A stretch of DNA of 64,000 nucleotides from Parus major (GCF_001522545.3 NC_031769.1:129169613-129233612), one strand, 5' to 3'; counted from the stretch's first letter, positions 44,547-59,380 are shown. A program made the numbers and translations. The notes: generated from the letters alone by a model not told the origin.

Positions 44547-47500
44547 AATGTAATGTATTCTTGAGTTAGTAGTCTATTGACAGTTTGATTCTTAGAGAAA
44601 TTAAACATGGATCAGTTAATGACTTTTTCTTTCTAAATGTCAGTGTTCAACTTAATTTCGTTTTTCACAGTTTCATTTGAAAGTCTTAGGTGAATTTATT
44701 AATGTTGGCTGGAGTTGTTGGAGGAAAGATTTAGTGTGCCTTACCCCCAAAATTATTAAAATATAGGACCATTTAAATATGGCATACACATGGGGAAGGA
44801 AGAAGAACATCTGATTATATGGGAAATATTGGAAGTAGGGCTGGATTTTTTTAAAAAGTCTTCAGGAGATGGATTGTAGAATGTGCACCAGCAGTGGGAG
44901 TTGTGATGGCACGTGGGAAAGAAAGATGCAGTTTCCAGCACCGCTTGGATTGCAGCTCCCTGAGAAATCGTGCTGAATGGCTGCTCACTGCTCACCTTTG
45001 ATGCACCTGATAAAGCAATCATGGTCCCGGAAAGGTCCTGGGAAGCATCTGCAGGAAAGCCAGCAGATGGCCCCAGAGGAAAGAGCTTGGTGCTGGCAGG
45101 GCTGGGATTCACACGCTCCTGGCGTGTGACTGTGAGTGCTGCAGCCTGTAGGTATGTGTGAATAAGGAGCCCCTTAAACTTTACAGCCTGGCTGCTCTGA
45201 TCAAGTTCTCTCATGGTAATAATCCCGGATTTAATGAACCTTTTGAATTGTAAGCCTGATTGAAATATTTCTAGGATCACAGTTTCCAGAGCTGTGCTTC
45301 ATGTGAAGAAAGGAGGGGAGGTGATTTTTATATGGCTTTTTCCCTCGTCACCTCCCTCATCTTCTTAATAGATGCGTATTTTCTTGCCTCAATAGACCTG
45401 GCTTGTATGTGAGAAAGAAAGAGAAGCCCCCACCCAAGCTATTGGTTTTTTCTTTTCTGCTTGTAGATCTTTTGTTCTCTGAGTCTTTCCCAGGTTTTTA
45501 TTTTTTAAAAAAAACATCTGGAGTCTTTCCTTTTTTTCTTCCTATTGGTAATTTCTGCCAGGTTTTCATTTTGACACTTCCTGTTACTTTTCTTTGATTT
45601 CCATTCTCTATTTTTGATTTATGATCCTTGTCTCTGGTGAGCCAGTGAACAGAAACTGGAACCCAAGTGCATCCTGTTCTGTATATCTTGTAATATTGTT
45701 ACACAGTTGTTTTCCTGTAAGTCAATGATTTATGCCTTAAGACTTCACTCCTTGTAAAATACACTGCAAACCAGATAAGTTAAAAATGCTCAAAAATCTC
45801 AGCCAAAATTCGTCAGAAAAGTACTGTGACTTTATGTAGCTGCAAGGAAATTTTTATCTGTGGTTGCGATTTCCAGATTCCGGGTGTCTCAAGGGTGATT
45901 TAGTCATAAAAACCATGTCAACACCGGATAATCAAACTGTGGATAATTAAACCTGTGTTATCTGTGCATCAGCTGTACAGTATGTCTGTGCTCATCATGT
46001 TGAATCAGGTGTAGTTCACAGCCCACATCTGCTCTTACTGCAGTTGCTACACGTTGGTTAACTACCCCAGAGCATTTGGATCAGCTCCTGTCAGCTGTAA
46101 TACATGAGCCTTTTTGGGAACCTAGGAAGCTCTGGCCTAGTGAAGGCAGCTCTCACAAGCTCTCCAGCTCCCATGCTATCCTCCAGATAACTTTCTCAAA
46201 ATGGATGCCAGCACAAACCCTTAGCTCTCGTTCTGGGCTTGGCAAGAGCTTTTGGAAGCTCAAATGAAGCACAGAAGGCAATTTTGGCATTCTCTGTAGC
46301 ACAGTGAGGAGGTTGAATGGTAACACACTGCTCCTGTAGCTCTTTCTGTGGCTCCCTCAGAGCAGCTGTGTAAATGCAGCATTTGACTCACCTGGTGAAG
46401 GGTCTTTCCCCAGGCTGAACCATGACTTTTGTGGCATTGCCTGCTCTGCTGACAGGCAAAGTGACTCATGGACCTACCAAGCTGAGGAGCTCCAAGATAC
46501 ACATTCTTTACCATCACAAATCCAGAAAATGAGGTTGCAGAGGAGGGTGGTGATGACTCTGTGGGATGAAGTGAGGTGGGACTGGGGCCAGATTGTTGTG
46601 TGTTTGTTAAAGATGTTCAGGGTAATCTGTTCAGCAGCCTGTAGGTAATGGAAGAAGTTACCTGGCAGAAAGGCAGCTGGGGTTGTTGAAACGAATCTGG
46701 GAAAATAATTGACAGGGTGTCAGACTGCTCAGTGGAGATAGAAGCCTTGGGGGGGGATCATGGGATGTGCAGACAAAGAGTTGTCAAATTCAGCATGACA
46801 GGTTTTTTTTCAGTGCTCTAAATCTGGAAGAGCCAGATATGTCAAACCTGATCCATTCTCATGTCCATGTGAGGTAGGTAGTAGGAACAGAGCTCAGGGG
46901 CGTAAATCAGCAAAGGCAGATTTCTGAAGCACTAAGACTGAGAAGAGCAGAAAAGCAATAGCATTGTTCTCCTTTCCAAGAATGCAACATACAGAAAACC
47001 CCAACCCAAAATCCTGTTCGTCTAAGTGATATTCCCAGAGGTCAGTAATGTAAACAACACCCACAATTTACCTCTTGCAAATTCAACTCAGCTGTACTAC
47101 ACTTTTGTGAACACTGGTCTCATCAAATCCCTGCAAGAGCAAGTAAAATTGTATGGAATAATGAGAACCCAGAAAGGATAGGGGATATGGGCTGAAACTA
47201 TTTTGTGGCAGCTTTGAAAGTCAGAGCCGGCTTGACACTGGTCAAAATAATGAGTTCATGGTAGTTCAAAGTAGGTGAAGTGACAAAAGACAAAACACAG
47301 ATTTTATTTATTGCAGTGGGTCTCAGAGAAACTCAGTTTCTTCTACAGTAGCAATATGCCTGCACAGAATGATTTTTTTAAAACATTTTTTTAGACACTC
47401 CAAGATGTGTGTAACATCAACTAGCATCAGCTTGCTTGATACATTCTAGTTGTCTTTTCATCATGGGCTTACAGCAGTGCTGCTGTTCTGACAGCTAAGT

Positions 47501-49370
47501 CCAATTCTTAAGAAATAAAATCAAAAAGACACTCAGGTCAAAGCAAAAGTAAACCAGAGAATGAAAAAGCAGTCTGAAGGAAGAGGGCAACACAAATTTC
47601 ATGATCCAAATATGTGAGGATTTTCTGCAACTTTCCAGAAAGGATGGTGCAATTCAGTATTGCATTTCATCTGAAGATCAAATAAATAGCCAGGCTGAGA
47701 AAGCTGTTTCAGCTCAGTCCTTCTCTCAGCCTTCTGTTCTTATCCTAGAAACTGTGTTTTTTAAAAAAATACCAAAATGGTTGTGATGGAGGGGGGAGCT
47801 CAAGCACCTGCAAATTATCTGGAGCTTTATTACTCAGAAATTACTTTAAGTGGCACCTCAGGAGTGAGCCCCTTCCTTCTACCCACTAAAGATACCCCAG
47901 TTGATTTAACTGTGGCTCTAGTAATGAATCCTGTGTGTCTACAGTTGTAATTATTTATAAATACTGTAAAAACTTTTTTATAAAAACTTGGGTTGTTTCA
48001 GGTGCCATCCAAGAAAGCTTCAAGCCAGAGGCAAAGCCAGTTGCTCAGAATGAGTTGGCTTGGGTGGGAAAGAGGGATCATACACATCAAAGTATGTTAC
48101 TGTTCCTCAGCACTGAGAAAAATCCAGAGTGCATGCACAGAAAAACAAACCGTAAATCTGCAATTAAAAATGCACTTTTCAGATGGGCAGCTGCTTAATG
48201 CAGTGATTTTTATTTTTTAAGATACATGTGGAAGTAGTTTTGGTACAGACCAGCAGGGATTATAGGGTTAAAAATAGATAATTTATTTTCCTGTAGAACA
48301 GAGTGTCTTACAGGAATCAATTGCATCCAGGTTTTCTGAATATTTTTGCAATGCAATAATTCTTTTAAATTAGTTGGCAAATACATGAAGGGGGTTCCAA
48401 ATGAAGGCACAAAAATTTATGAAATTGGTTGAGAACTGTAACCAGTTCTTTCTGTTTTTTCAAAGAGAAGCAGATGAAAATGAGCATTAGTACATAGTAG
48501 GCTGAGGAATGTTTTAAAAAAGGATTAATTTTAGTTTCCCATAGTCTTTTTAGGGCTTTCACTGAGCTACTGTGTTTTGAGGCATTAATTATTTGTATTC
48601 ATTAGAGTTAATTATTAAAAAAAAATGGGTGTAGTTCCTGTTGGTATCTAGAAAAACTTCCTTTTATACCAATAGGCAGCACACAATGGCCCAACTTGTG
48701 AAATGGTAACCCCAAAACTACAGATTTCTGTATCCCCTGAAGTCTCCCCTCACCTGATCCTGGGACAGAGGAGGTTTATGGGGTGTTGCAGGTGTCCAGC
48801 AGCAGCCACTGGGACACACCCTGGAGCCTGAGAAAACAGCCTCAGTAGAAGCTGCTCTTGGAGCAGTGACAGCATCCTGTAAACAGCTGTGAAAGCCAGT
48901 CCTTCCCATACAATGCTCTGGAATCCTTTGATGTTGGAGACAGAAGGGTAAGTCTGAAAAATAGCTCAGAGATCCTGATCCTGCCATTCTGTGTTAATTT
49001 GTTGGGGGAATAAAACTCTCTAAAAAAGCTTTTCTTTTTTAGGTTAGTAGACATGAAGAAGGTTAGTCCTTTTCAGATTATCCAACAAAAGCAGAAATAT
49101 CCAGAAAATAGCAATTCCTTCTTTGTCTGGAGGCCTGTTTGTGGTGTCATAAGCAACCAACCCCTTTTTGTGGTACAACACACTGGTGTGAAGCCAGAGC
49201 TCACCGATGTTACAGCGTGGTGTTGTGCAAGCGTTTGCACATGGGTAAATGCATCACACACGAGGTAAGAGGCTTCCTAAAGAGCAGACTTTTTAAAATC
49301 TCTGCTTCCCTTGGAGCTAATAATTTTTTTGATTGCCTGAGGAACAGAAGAGGCTTCACACATCTTTAAA

Positions 49371-49503
49371 ATCATAGAAACATAGAGTGGTTTGGGTTGG
49401 AAGGGACCTTAAAGATTGCCTAGTTCCAACCTGCCCTGCCATGGGCAAGGACACCTCCCACTAGACCAGGTTGCTCAAAGCCCCATCCAACCTGGCTCTC
49501 CCC
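49371..49503 (-). mobile_element. CR1 LINE fragment in the intergenic region after POP1
   Basis: ATCATAGAAACATAGAGTGG, TTTGGGTTGGAAGGGACCTT, AAAGATTGCCTAGTTCCAAC, CCATGGGCAAGGACACCTCC and CTAGACCAGGTTGCTCAAAG are near-consensus reversed CR1 tail. It is among the least diverged copies here. Confidence 0.93.
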
Positions 49504-52500
49504 TTCATGAGTTTGTACTCTGTGTCTTCTCCATTTGGTGTGGGATGGTTCACTGTTTGACAACTTTCCTGCAGAAGTGTAAAGACCACAGAAGAGGGAA
49601 TTGATACATCTGTGCTGTATATGTCTTTTAAATTCTGCTTTGATCCTATTCTGAGTAAATCTTGGCCTTTATTTTGAAATACTTATTTTTTATTCATATT
49701 TCCTTCCATAAAAAACCATCAAAAGCTGAAAGATTATTGTCCCACTGTACAAGAGGGGGAATGCTGTTAGTTTGGCCAAACAGCTATCAAAAATACGCAG
49801 GAAATACGATGTAAATTAATTTTTCTTCAAATGTTTTCTGCAGTCAGGATCCCAGGCTATTAGATTAACTCCAGGGACTATAAAGACAATAACTTGAACT
49901 ACAAGTCCCAGGACAGTAGCCAGTTCTTCAGGGATGGGAACAAAAAACCCCACCAAAAATAATAACTTCCTTTCACCATTGAAAATGGTGAACTCCACAT
50001 GTCAGCTGGATTTCAGAGTCTATTAAGCAGTAAGAGAGGTCACCTCTTCTATCTGCAAGGTCATTAAATTGATGACCATTAAAATTTGATTCTTATCCAA
50101 ATCCATTTGTAAAATTAATTTGCATATTTTCAAGGACATCAATTACTCTCCAGGGACCTAGACTTGGAGAAAAACATACGTTTCCTCCTTTTCAGTCCTC
50201 CAAATGCTAAGACCACTGAGTATTGAAAAATATTAAAAGCTTCAGCCAATCTCCTGACTGAAGCTTGAGTCTCCTTCTCAAACAGGAGCTAAACAGGGTT
50301 TCTGACCTCACAGACAGGATATACCTTTATTCCATAACGTCAAATTGTAAAAAAACTTTTAAAAGATTGTCCTTTGAACTTTGATTTCTGTCATTAAAAT
50401 TTCCTTTGGTATAACACATCTTCTTTCACAGACTGCTATAGGCATCCTTCTCTTAAATGAGCCTTCTGCTCTATGTACCTTCATGATGAATTTTTTTCAA
50501 GTGGAAAATACTATGCAAAAGAATGAAAAGCAGATACTTTTTCTAAGCTTTTAGACTTCCAGGTATTTTTTTTTCAGATATACAGCAATGTATCCTACAG
50601 GAGGCTCCATAGAGTATCAGTTTTCCAATTAATTAAAATATTCATTAAAATAAAAAATGCAAATATTTTAATAAGTTTTCTGTTTCCACTTTCAATCCCT
50701 GAAAAACTTGGATAAACTGGCAGAGTATTTCTCTTCCCCAAGTCTCTTTTGTGCTCCAGTATGCACTAGGAATTGATTCCTTTCCTCTAAAGAATAAAAC
50801 CATCAATCTCTATATCCTGCCACTTCAAATTCAAGCCGAATGCTGAAGAGAAAAAATATGATTGGCAGAGCTTGGAGAGGGAGCCAGGAGTGCCAATTCA
50901 TCCAGCAGAAAATTTCATGTGAAACAATTCCTAGTCCAAGGAAACCAGACCAAAACTCTCACTTTGACATCAATCATTGATGCAAACAAAAGCTGTCGTG
51001 TTTCTGAGTATGTTCCAACTTAATGAAGGGACAAGGAAAAAAAGAGGAACCCCCAGCTGTGACAGCACATATGAACAACATCTCTTCATGAGGGAAATAA
51101 AGCACCAAATTAAAATTTATGGCTTCCCAGTAGCATTACATACTCTGGGAACAGTGAATGTTTTGTTCCTTCCCAAAATGACAAGTGTTAAGATCATAAA
51201 ATCAAACTCAACTGGAGTAGCAAATTGATTCTAGACTATCTAGTTCTTGCAGGCTGTGTCATGCAGAGTGGAGCTGATGGTTGGTTGCCTAGGGTAGCAA
51301 AATATTAGGAATAACAGTATTTAGTGGCTGTTCCTTCTGAGCGTGCCTCCAAGAGGGGAGGAGGTGTGTTCATGTGTTACTGTGCTTAGCACAGCAGAAA
51401 CCCTAGAACTGAGTCAGTCCTGAGTGTTGCCTTTCTAGCCAACTTTCCAACAGCAATGAACTAATAGCATTTCCAAAGGTTAACATTTCTGTAACTTTGC
51501 CAAATGGTAGGGTCATGCCCTGTTTTTCTGCTTAATACAACTTACTTCCCTCAGTTTTTTTCTCATGACCTTTTCCCCACTATTTGCCACCATCCATTTT
51601 GGCCCTTTCCCATATTGCTACAGACCTCTAGCATACTTCAGCATTTGTGTTGTGCTCTGTCTGCAAGGGAGGGCTGCAGAGCTGCTGTAGCAGTCACAGC
51701 TCTGCCTAAGCTGTGGCTGCTAACCACGTAACAAACAAGACAGGTCTGGAACTTCTCCTAAACAATGTTTTTCACAAGTATGGTGTTTTAATCTTTTCCC
51801 CTTGGATGTTACATGCTACTCCTGATACAGCTGATGTGATGTCTCAGAGCCTTAAAGAGATTTTGGCTTCTGTGCCATCTCCTGTCACAATAAAGCTGTT
51901 CTGTAGCACAAAACACTGAGGACAGATCAGGTATTTACTAAGCAGAGATGCCACTCTTAACCAGAAAAAGTAAGAGACAAGAGATGATCCCTGTACAAAG
52001 ATGTCACTCTTCTGTGAAGGACTCTGAAGAGATGGCCTGTATTTATTGTACCCTTGTGTGGTTTATTGGGCTCTATTATTCCCTAGTTCTCAAAGAAATT
52101 GATCTTCAGAACTAAATGCACTTTGACCATGTTCTGTCGTTCAGTGTCCAACTTGTTTGCGTTTTTGGAGCAAGGTGCATTTTTGTAGCCCGACAGCCTC
52201 TGCAGGTGGCACAGCAGAACTCACAGACAGTGAGCAGGGGGTGGCCTAAAGCTTTGTCCAAACTCATCTGCAGCCAGCAAACAGCTAAACATGCAGGGCT
52301 GGGGCTTACAGGGGAGACCTCTACCAACAATTTTGTCATAGCAAGAGCTCACCCTCTGGGCACAGGGCTTGTGCCACTCTCCAGACTTTTGGCTTCCTCA
52401 GTCCATTCAGTTCATGAGACAGTGGTCCTGCATGTGGTGTTTGCTGCACAGAAATGTACCAGGTGCAGGTTTAATGAGTGACTGAGGCATTAACACCCAA

Positions 52501-53874
52501 TCTCACATGCCTCTTAGGTGATATCCAAATTCCTGTAACTATCCAATTAACAACACAAGTTCCCTCCAGGACTTGGCCCCGTGTTGCATTCCATGGACAT
52601 ACTTCCATAGCAAATGCCACTGCCTGAAACTGCCTTCTGCTTGAAGTCCTGCTTGGACTGTAGGGGAAGGCAAAGAAAAGTCTGAGTATTTTTGTTTTCA
52701 TGAGGAGAGGTTTTTTTTTCTCCACTTCTTGCTCATGCAATAACAGCTGAACTTTGCTTCCTTTCTTCTTGTGAACGAAATGCTTCAAAATACACAAAAC
52801 CACCAAGTTACAGGAAACTGAGGCACTGGGGAATCTGGAATCGGGAGGTGGTGGTTTCTTCAGGTTATGGACTGAAAGTGAGGTGTCAACCAAAGCCTTT
52901 TCACCATGTAGGCCTCTGTTCTCACCCAGCTTTTAATGTAAATCATCGCCTAAGTTGCATGAAGCCAACATGAAGTGAAGCAATAGAAGGATATGTTGGT
53001 AAAGAAAAGGGTTTTGGATATCCCAGCGGTAGGGTGGTCCACAGAAAGAGGAGAGGCAAAGGAGTTGATCAGCATGATCATCCATAGGTGCTAATGGATG
53101 GAGGGATCAAAAGGGAGAAACAAAGGGAGGGGCTAAAGCTGCTGGGTGTGGGTTTGAGAAGGGACTGTGGCACAGCTGGCAGAGGACAGTGCCTCTGAGA
53201 CCAGGGGGATGTGCCAAGGGAAGGAGGTCCCTGCCCAGCCCATCCCGGGGCCATCCCAGCCTACCTGCTGGCCCCAACCCCACCTGGTGATGCTCACAGC
53301 CTGGCCCCCTACCCCCCACTGCACATCAGCTCCTCACCAAAGACAACAATTTCTCAGCTGCTTTTCAAACTCAGGCTTGGGACTTGTATTTTAGCTTGAA
53401 GATAAACATTTTGAAAGCTGTCTTCTTTCTCACAGTGCCGGCACAAGTTGTTTTTAATTATCTTAGGAAAGCTTTCCTTGCCCAGGCCAATTTGTTCACT
53501 GTTTGTCTTGTGGAGCTGGCCTATAAACCAGCTTTTAGGGATTTATTATATAACATTATCAAGAAAGCAATCTTTGGAAAAAACTGAAATCACTTACGAC
53601 AACACTTTTTTCCTCTTTGTAAATGGCTTCATAGAAGCCAAATTATCAAAGCTGACCACCCAAACCTGTTGGACAATGCTTACTCCAAATCAAATGTTTT
53701 AGTCATGTTTTAATACTAAAATTTTTTAAAGTGATAATTGAGACAAGAAAAAGAAAGTTCTTCCTGCAGGGGAGAAATAAGACTTTGTTTTTCAGAATTA
53801 AATGTTTTGGAGTTAGCAAAGCATGGTAAATACAGGGACATATAAGTCCTGCTCTGATAGATTTGTGTTGTTTT

Positions 53875-53915
53875 ACACACACACACACACACACGCACGC
53901 ACACACATACACACT
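53875..53915. repeat. (CA)n microsatellite
   Basis: An ACACAC run with GC and TA interruptions (GCACGCAC, CATACACAC). It is intergenic. Confidence 0.95.
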
Positions 53916-56193
53916 CTTATTTAAAGACAGAAAGCAATGGGCAGAGAGAAGAGCAGTAATTATTCAACTTCCAAGTTTTATTACTGTTTTTTTCCTGTAT
54001 AGACTCTGAACCATGTGAGTGTTGATTGTTGACTTTTTAAGAGATTGCCTTTGAAAATTTTGACATTTACAACAAATGTGCTACTCATTTAGAGGAATTC
54101 AGTTATCTTAAACTGAAACAAATATTTAATTTTCTTTTTTTTTTCTCTGACATATTTTTGTGTAATCCTTCTTTGACCTAATGCCAGTATTTTTCAGATG
54201 ACTATGATTTTATTACTTTCCTACAGATGAAGGAAAAATATGTCTTTCTTAACTGCTCCTCAAAAAGAACAGAAAATCAGGACTGTTGCAAGTAGAGGAG
54301 ACTTCAATATTTACATTTTATTACTATTTGAAAGGAAATTTGATGGAGGAGAGAGTTCTGCTTTTAGTCAGAACATCCTTATATGTCTCATTTCTGAAGT
54401 GCCTCTTCTGCACTAATAAATGTTGCCAGACATTTAAAAGACTACTCCTCAATCCAGAAAATTAAAGAAACCCATCGGAAATCTGGCTCTTTTCAGGGAT
54501 CTGTACTTTTACTGTCCTTATCATCTAGAGCCCCCCCACCTTTTTTCCTTGGGATGGTCTTACATTTGTGACTGCTGATGCAACTCTCCTTAAAACCTAC
54601 ACTCCCTCTCAGTTCCTGAGTGTTTTGATCATCACTGACATCAGTCAGACAGTATAAGGTATTGCCTGTATCAGCTCTGATTTTATACTCCATGGGAATG
54701 CCCAGGAGATTCTTGATCTTTGGCTTTCCACAAATGCTTACAACAGACCAGCATGGGTTGAACTTGCACTGAGTTTAAACATTTCCTTCCCTATGACAAC
54801 AACCAGAGTGCTATTTTCTATTCTGCTGTAAGTTAAAGCTGTGAGTAACAATGGGGAGGTCTAACCACACCCTGCTGAGCAAGGATTGGCCAACCTGGCA
54901 GCTGTAGGGAGCAATGCAGTTCTGCTCTCAGATGTTACTGTGTCCCTGCCCTGGGAGAGCATTTCTCCACCTGTGCCCTGGGGCCCACTCCTTTCTGCAA
55001 GACTTCAGAGAATGGTTTATAAGATAACTCCAAAACAAAGCAACTCTCCCCACTATCTGCCCCATGCCAAAACTGCCCAAACTCTCACCCACATGCTTTC
55101 ACATGTCACAACTGTCACAACTTTCAAAGGGCAGCCTAATCTTCAGTTGGTTATTCATGAAAACTGCTGCACTAAGGCTGCTCAAGCAGTCTGCAGCTTA
55201 ATCCTCAAAAAAGTTAATGGAACTTTGGATTAAGGAGCATGGAGAAACACTACTTTGGAGAAGTCTGTGCACTATTTCATTTATTTGTAAAGACATAAAA
55301 TACTTGCCTAATGGCTTGCCTGTACTCTTTAGAGTCAGTGACAGATTGTTGTACCAGGCTTCCATCTTCCACTAGGTGCTAAATACTCATAAATCAAACA
55401 TACTAGATGCAACAGTACTACCAATAAAACCAGCAGGTTAATATTAATTTATTGCACTCTTTTGTTTTGTTTTTTTTTGACACAGATGTTGCTGAAGCCC
55501 TTACTAGCTGGTAAGGCCATGTTGGTCTTTCCAATATAGATATCACTCCTGGAATATCTCAGCTACCGCGTAGTCTCTGGTGAAATGCAAATCTTTTTCT
55601 TTCCTCACAGCTCCTCTATAAAGAGAACAGGTGGTTGTTGCTATGGACAGAAGTTCACACAACAGCTTGGTGGCTGCAGAAAGCCAAGACTGAATCTAAC
55701 AGCTCCATCAGCCTGCGTAGCATGAGGCAGGGAGTGACCTCCTCATCAGGAGGATGTGCTGTTGCATATAAATATAGAATCCATTTTTGCAGGCTCCATC
55801 CTAAAACTAGTTAGGTGTCTTGCTCCTGGTTTTACTGCTGTAGAGCTTGTTGGAACCTTGTTTCACTGCTTCCTTCTGTCAGAACTTGCTAGAAATTTTG
55901 TGATTCCAGACACATTATTATGGCACATGTAAGCTGATTTATTCTTCTGTTCATGCTGCTGTGGTGTCCTACTTTAAGAGAAAGGCAGTGCTCAAGATTC
56001 CTAGATGCCTGTGTTCAAAAAGGAACAACAAAAGTCAGAGGGTCCACAAAAACATAAGAAGTTTTATTACTAAATTATATTCCTGGCATGGAAACTGCTG
56101 TGTTGCTCCCAGCTAGTCTTATACGAGCACACTGTGGTGGATTTTGAGTAAGGGGTAGGGTGAAAGAGAAGAGGGAGAGAAAGAGATTAAAGT

Positions 56194-56288
56194 GAGGGAG
56201 AGGAAAGAAGAAAGAGAGAGAAGGAGAGGAAGGGAGGGAGGAAGGGAGGGAGAAGGGAAGGAAAGGAAGGAAAGGAAGGAAAGAAGGA
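56194..56288. repeat. Pure purine tract, 95 bp (GGAA/GGGA-rich)
   Basis: An uninterrupted stretch of A and G, with GGAAGGGA- and GGAAA-type units that become regular towards the 3' end (AAGGAAAGGAAGGAAAGGAA). Purine bias extends back to about 56164 with a few pyrimidines. Such tracts can form triplex or H-DNA. Confidence 0.95.
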
Positions 56289-59200
56289 TCACCAGTCCTG
56301 GTTCCAGAGCTGGTCCAGCTGATGGGTTGTCCAAGGTCCTAGTGGTGCCTTTTTATAGACAATTTTTTCCCACCCTGAACCTAAATTTATTGCATTTTAT
56401 GCAAATTATTTATTGTGAGCAGTCTGTTCTTTCTGACCTTTCTGGAAATGAGCCAGAGTGCTTTGTGGGGCATATGTGGTATTGATCCACTTCTGCTGAA
56501 TCCACCTTTGGTTGACAGTCCTTGCCCACTTCTCAGCCTCATTCCTGTGCTTGCACTCTACTGAGCTTTCCAAGAGCCAGAACAAGAACATTTGTGCCAG
56601 AAGAGTGCTGCCCTTCCTCTGTATGCCCCCCTTGTCCAGACACATCCTTTTCTTTCTCACAGGTAAGGTTATTACCAACAATCCTTGGCTGGCTATCAGT
56701 GTTTGAGACATACAGATTAGCCCTTTATCTTCTGGCTTCTACAGCTGCCTTTTATCTAAGTGAATTTATTTGTACTGCAGACACACCCATGGGCCCTACC
56801 CAGATGCCTCTGAGCACTCAAAAATGCTGCATATGAGGCTGACCCAGAAGGATTCAGGATAACACTGTAAGCAGAAGGTGTCAAACACCAACGTCTGCAG
56901 AGGACTCAAACTGGTGCCCTGACTGCTGACAGCTCCGGTGCCTCTTTCATTACCAGAGCTATACTTACTTACTCTGATTTCAATTTTTTGGAAAAGGGAA
57001 CCAGCATATTGCCCTACCCACAAGCAGTTAGGAATTCAGGAGAGTCTCTTACCTGGACTGGGACACAGTATTTTGTAACTGCAGGCTCAAGGCAAGAGTC
57101 TGAATGCTTCCCAGTAGCCCCCCAGCAAGCCCCAGCAGTTTGGTTATTTAAAGTAAATTATTATTAAAGTAAAGCACAGGCACTCTGGTATCTGCTGTGG
57201 CTTCTGCAGTGGGCACCAACAATTGCTGAAACAGAGGCGGGACCGTTCCTGTAATTTTTTTTGGACTTTACTGCAGTTTGATGTTGAGATAACCTTAACC
57301 AGTGCTTTAGTGAAGTGTGTGTTGCACATTTTACCCTGTTTCGTGCCACCTCACTCTGCCAGTGGCTTGGTGTGTTTAAAGCCACCATTTAGCATAACAA
57401 AATGAATTAACATAGGCTTGCATTTTGGCCCAATGAGCATGATACATTTTTAAGGTATGGTTTTGTTTTGGCCAATGGTTAATGACATGTTTAAAGATGT
57501 GATACTATTTTGCATTAGAAAACTTACTTATGCATCATAATTAACTAATTTTACTGTGTCTTAATGACATTTATTGCACGCTGCACAACTTCAGTTCTAA
57601 GAAAGAAATAATAAAAAGGTGCACTCTGAGCACTGAGTGGCATGGAATGTGTCACTCCAACACATGATAGGGCAGGTAAAATGAGATATTGATTAGTGCT
57701 ACATAAGTATCCTGTTAACCACACATACGCACAAACACTTTTTTCTCCAATAACACAAATTCCAAGAAGGAAAACATCCTGGTCTTGGGCACAGCTGGAA
57801 GCACTGCTTTGTTCTCTGCTGTAAGATCACATTTTAAGCTGAACATAAAAGTGCCAATTTTTTCCCATCTGAGAGGAAATTTTTCGTATGAGGACTTTAC
57901 TTCAGAGTGCCACTGATCACTGTTTATAGTTAATGAACTTAACAGTATCGTTTAACTTCAGTGAAGAAGGTAGTGAAAACTGTTTATTTCTTAGCAAAAC
58001 AACAGCACTGGATTTAATTTCTTTTTGACACAGAAGGAAAGAAGCATCTTGTCCTGATGGGAATATGAAGTGCTGCCACACCACTGTCTGGACCACTGCA
58101 GCAGAGTCAAGGCTGAGCAGAAGTCCTCTTTTCCCAATAATCTGGTTCTTCCAGTTCCTGAAGACACTGCTAATAATCTTCAGACTGGGGAGGGATTTCA
58201 ACTTGTGTTTTTAAACTTCACATTAACATTTTTACCTCTAAGAGGAACCTGAAGCAGTGTGTACCCTGACCTCACTTAGGCCACAGAAAACGATTTGTTT
58301 TGTAAAGTGCTGCATCCTTTGAAGCCATGCCCACCTCTCGAGCCCAGTGCTGCAGGGCACCCTCCCCATGTAGCTGGTGGATGGGTGATACATCCCTCAT
58401 CTGCTCTGAGCAGTGATCGAGGTGAGCAGAGGTTTTCTTTCATGGACAGTGATGGCCAGGAGAGGATGCTCAGCATGTGCTGTCTAATGGTGCTGGCAGA
58501 GCTCTGCAGTATGATGCCAAGCAGCTTGGGGGAAATGCCATTTTTTACTCAGCACATTCTCTGCAAAATTACAGTTTGTCAGTGCTAGAAGTGTTTAGGA
58601 AATGTGTCTGGGAAGTACATGTCAGGGATGCTTCTGGAATTAAAGTGAGTACTTGTTTGACATAAATAGGAAACATGAAAGGCTCAGCTCAGTTAAGCAT
58701 GTGCAGCATCAGACCCTGAATCAGGGAAGAGGGGCTGATGTTCAGATTGCTCCTTGGAAAAGTTACCCCAAGACTTCTCTCCTTTCCCTGCCCTTTCATG
58801 GGTGCCCTTTTGGGTTCCCAGTTGAAGACTTTGCTGACTGCAGCTGGAGATTATGGGAGCGCAATAGACAGGAAAGTAGGAGTCTATTTATCCCTGGCAA
58901 CTCCTGCCTTTTTCTACTTTGGATGGAAAAGAAGACGAAAGTCTACGGAGCACTTGAGTGAACAACAAATGGCACAAGAACAAATGCAGTGAAAGGGAAT
59001 GCCAAGGTTGTCATCCCCCATCAGCAGTTTGGATGGGTTTCCTCCTCGGAGCAGCACGGGGGAGGCTGCGGGACCTCGTGCAGGAAGCAGGTGGTGTGCT
59101 TTACCCAGAGCCATGCGTAATGGCCAGGGAGCTGCGCCGCACGCCGGCCAAGCTTCAGCAGATGGGCTGCAGTTTGCTCCCCTCAAGGATATTTTTCATG

Positions 59201-59380
59201 TTATGTGTGGAAAAGAGCAGTAACCCTTGTTTGTTATATGAGGCCTTGTAGGATTTTATTTGGAAAAAAGCCATTTTTGAGATTAAAAAAAAAGCCATTA
59301 AAAATGTGAGTCACTGTAATCACTTTTAAAGTGCTCTGACAGGGCCTTTTACTTGCAAAGACTTCACTATTAAAAGAAAC

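Noticed and set aside
44756..45280. 174-codon open frame on the minus strand after POP1
   Set aside because: It has no domain, no bias typical of conserved proteins, and does not read like NIPAL2. It is within the range expected by chance on this scale, though an LTR-like origin was briefly considered and not supported.
52471..52893. 140-codon open frame on the minus strand
   Set aside because: No recognisable motif; a frame of this size is expected by chance.
53384..53587. 67-codon plus-strand frame (VFNYLRKAFLAQANLF)
   Set aside because: Plausible-looking helix but no neighbours, no splice phase match and no recognised family.
58738..58992. 84-codon frame ending in a hydrophobic segment and a basic tail (FFYFGWKRRRKS)
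   Set aside because: It looks like a small single-pass protein at first sight, but there is no splice support, homology that I recognise, or good start context.
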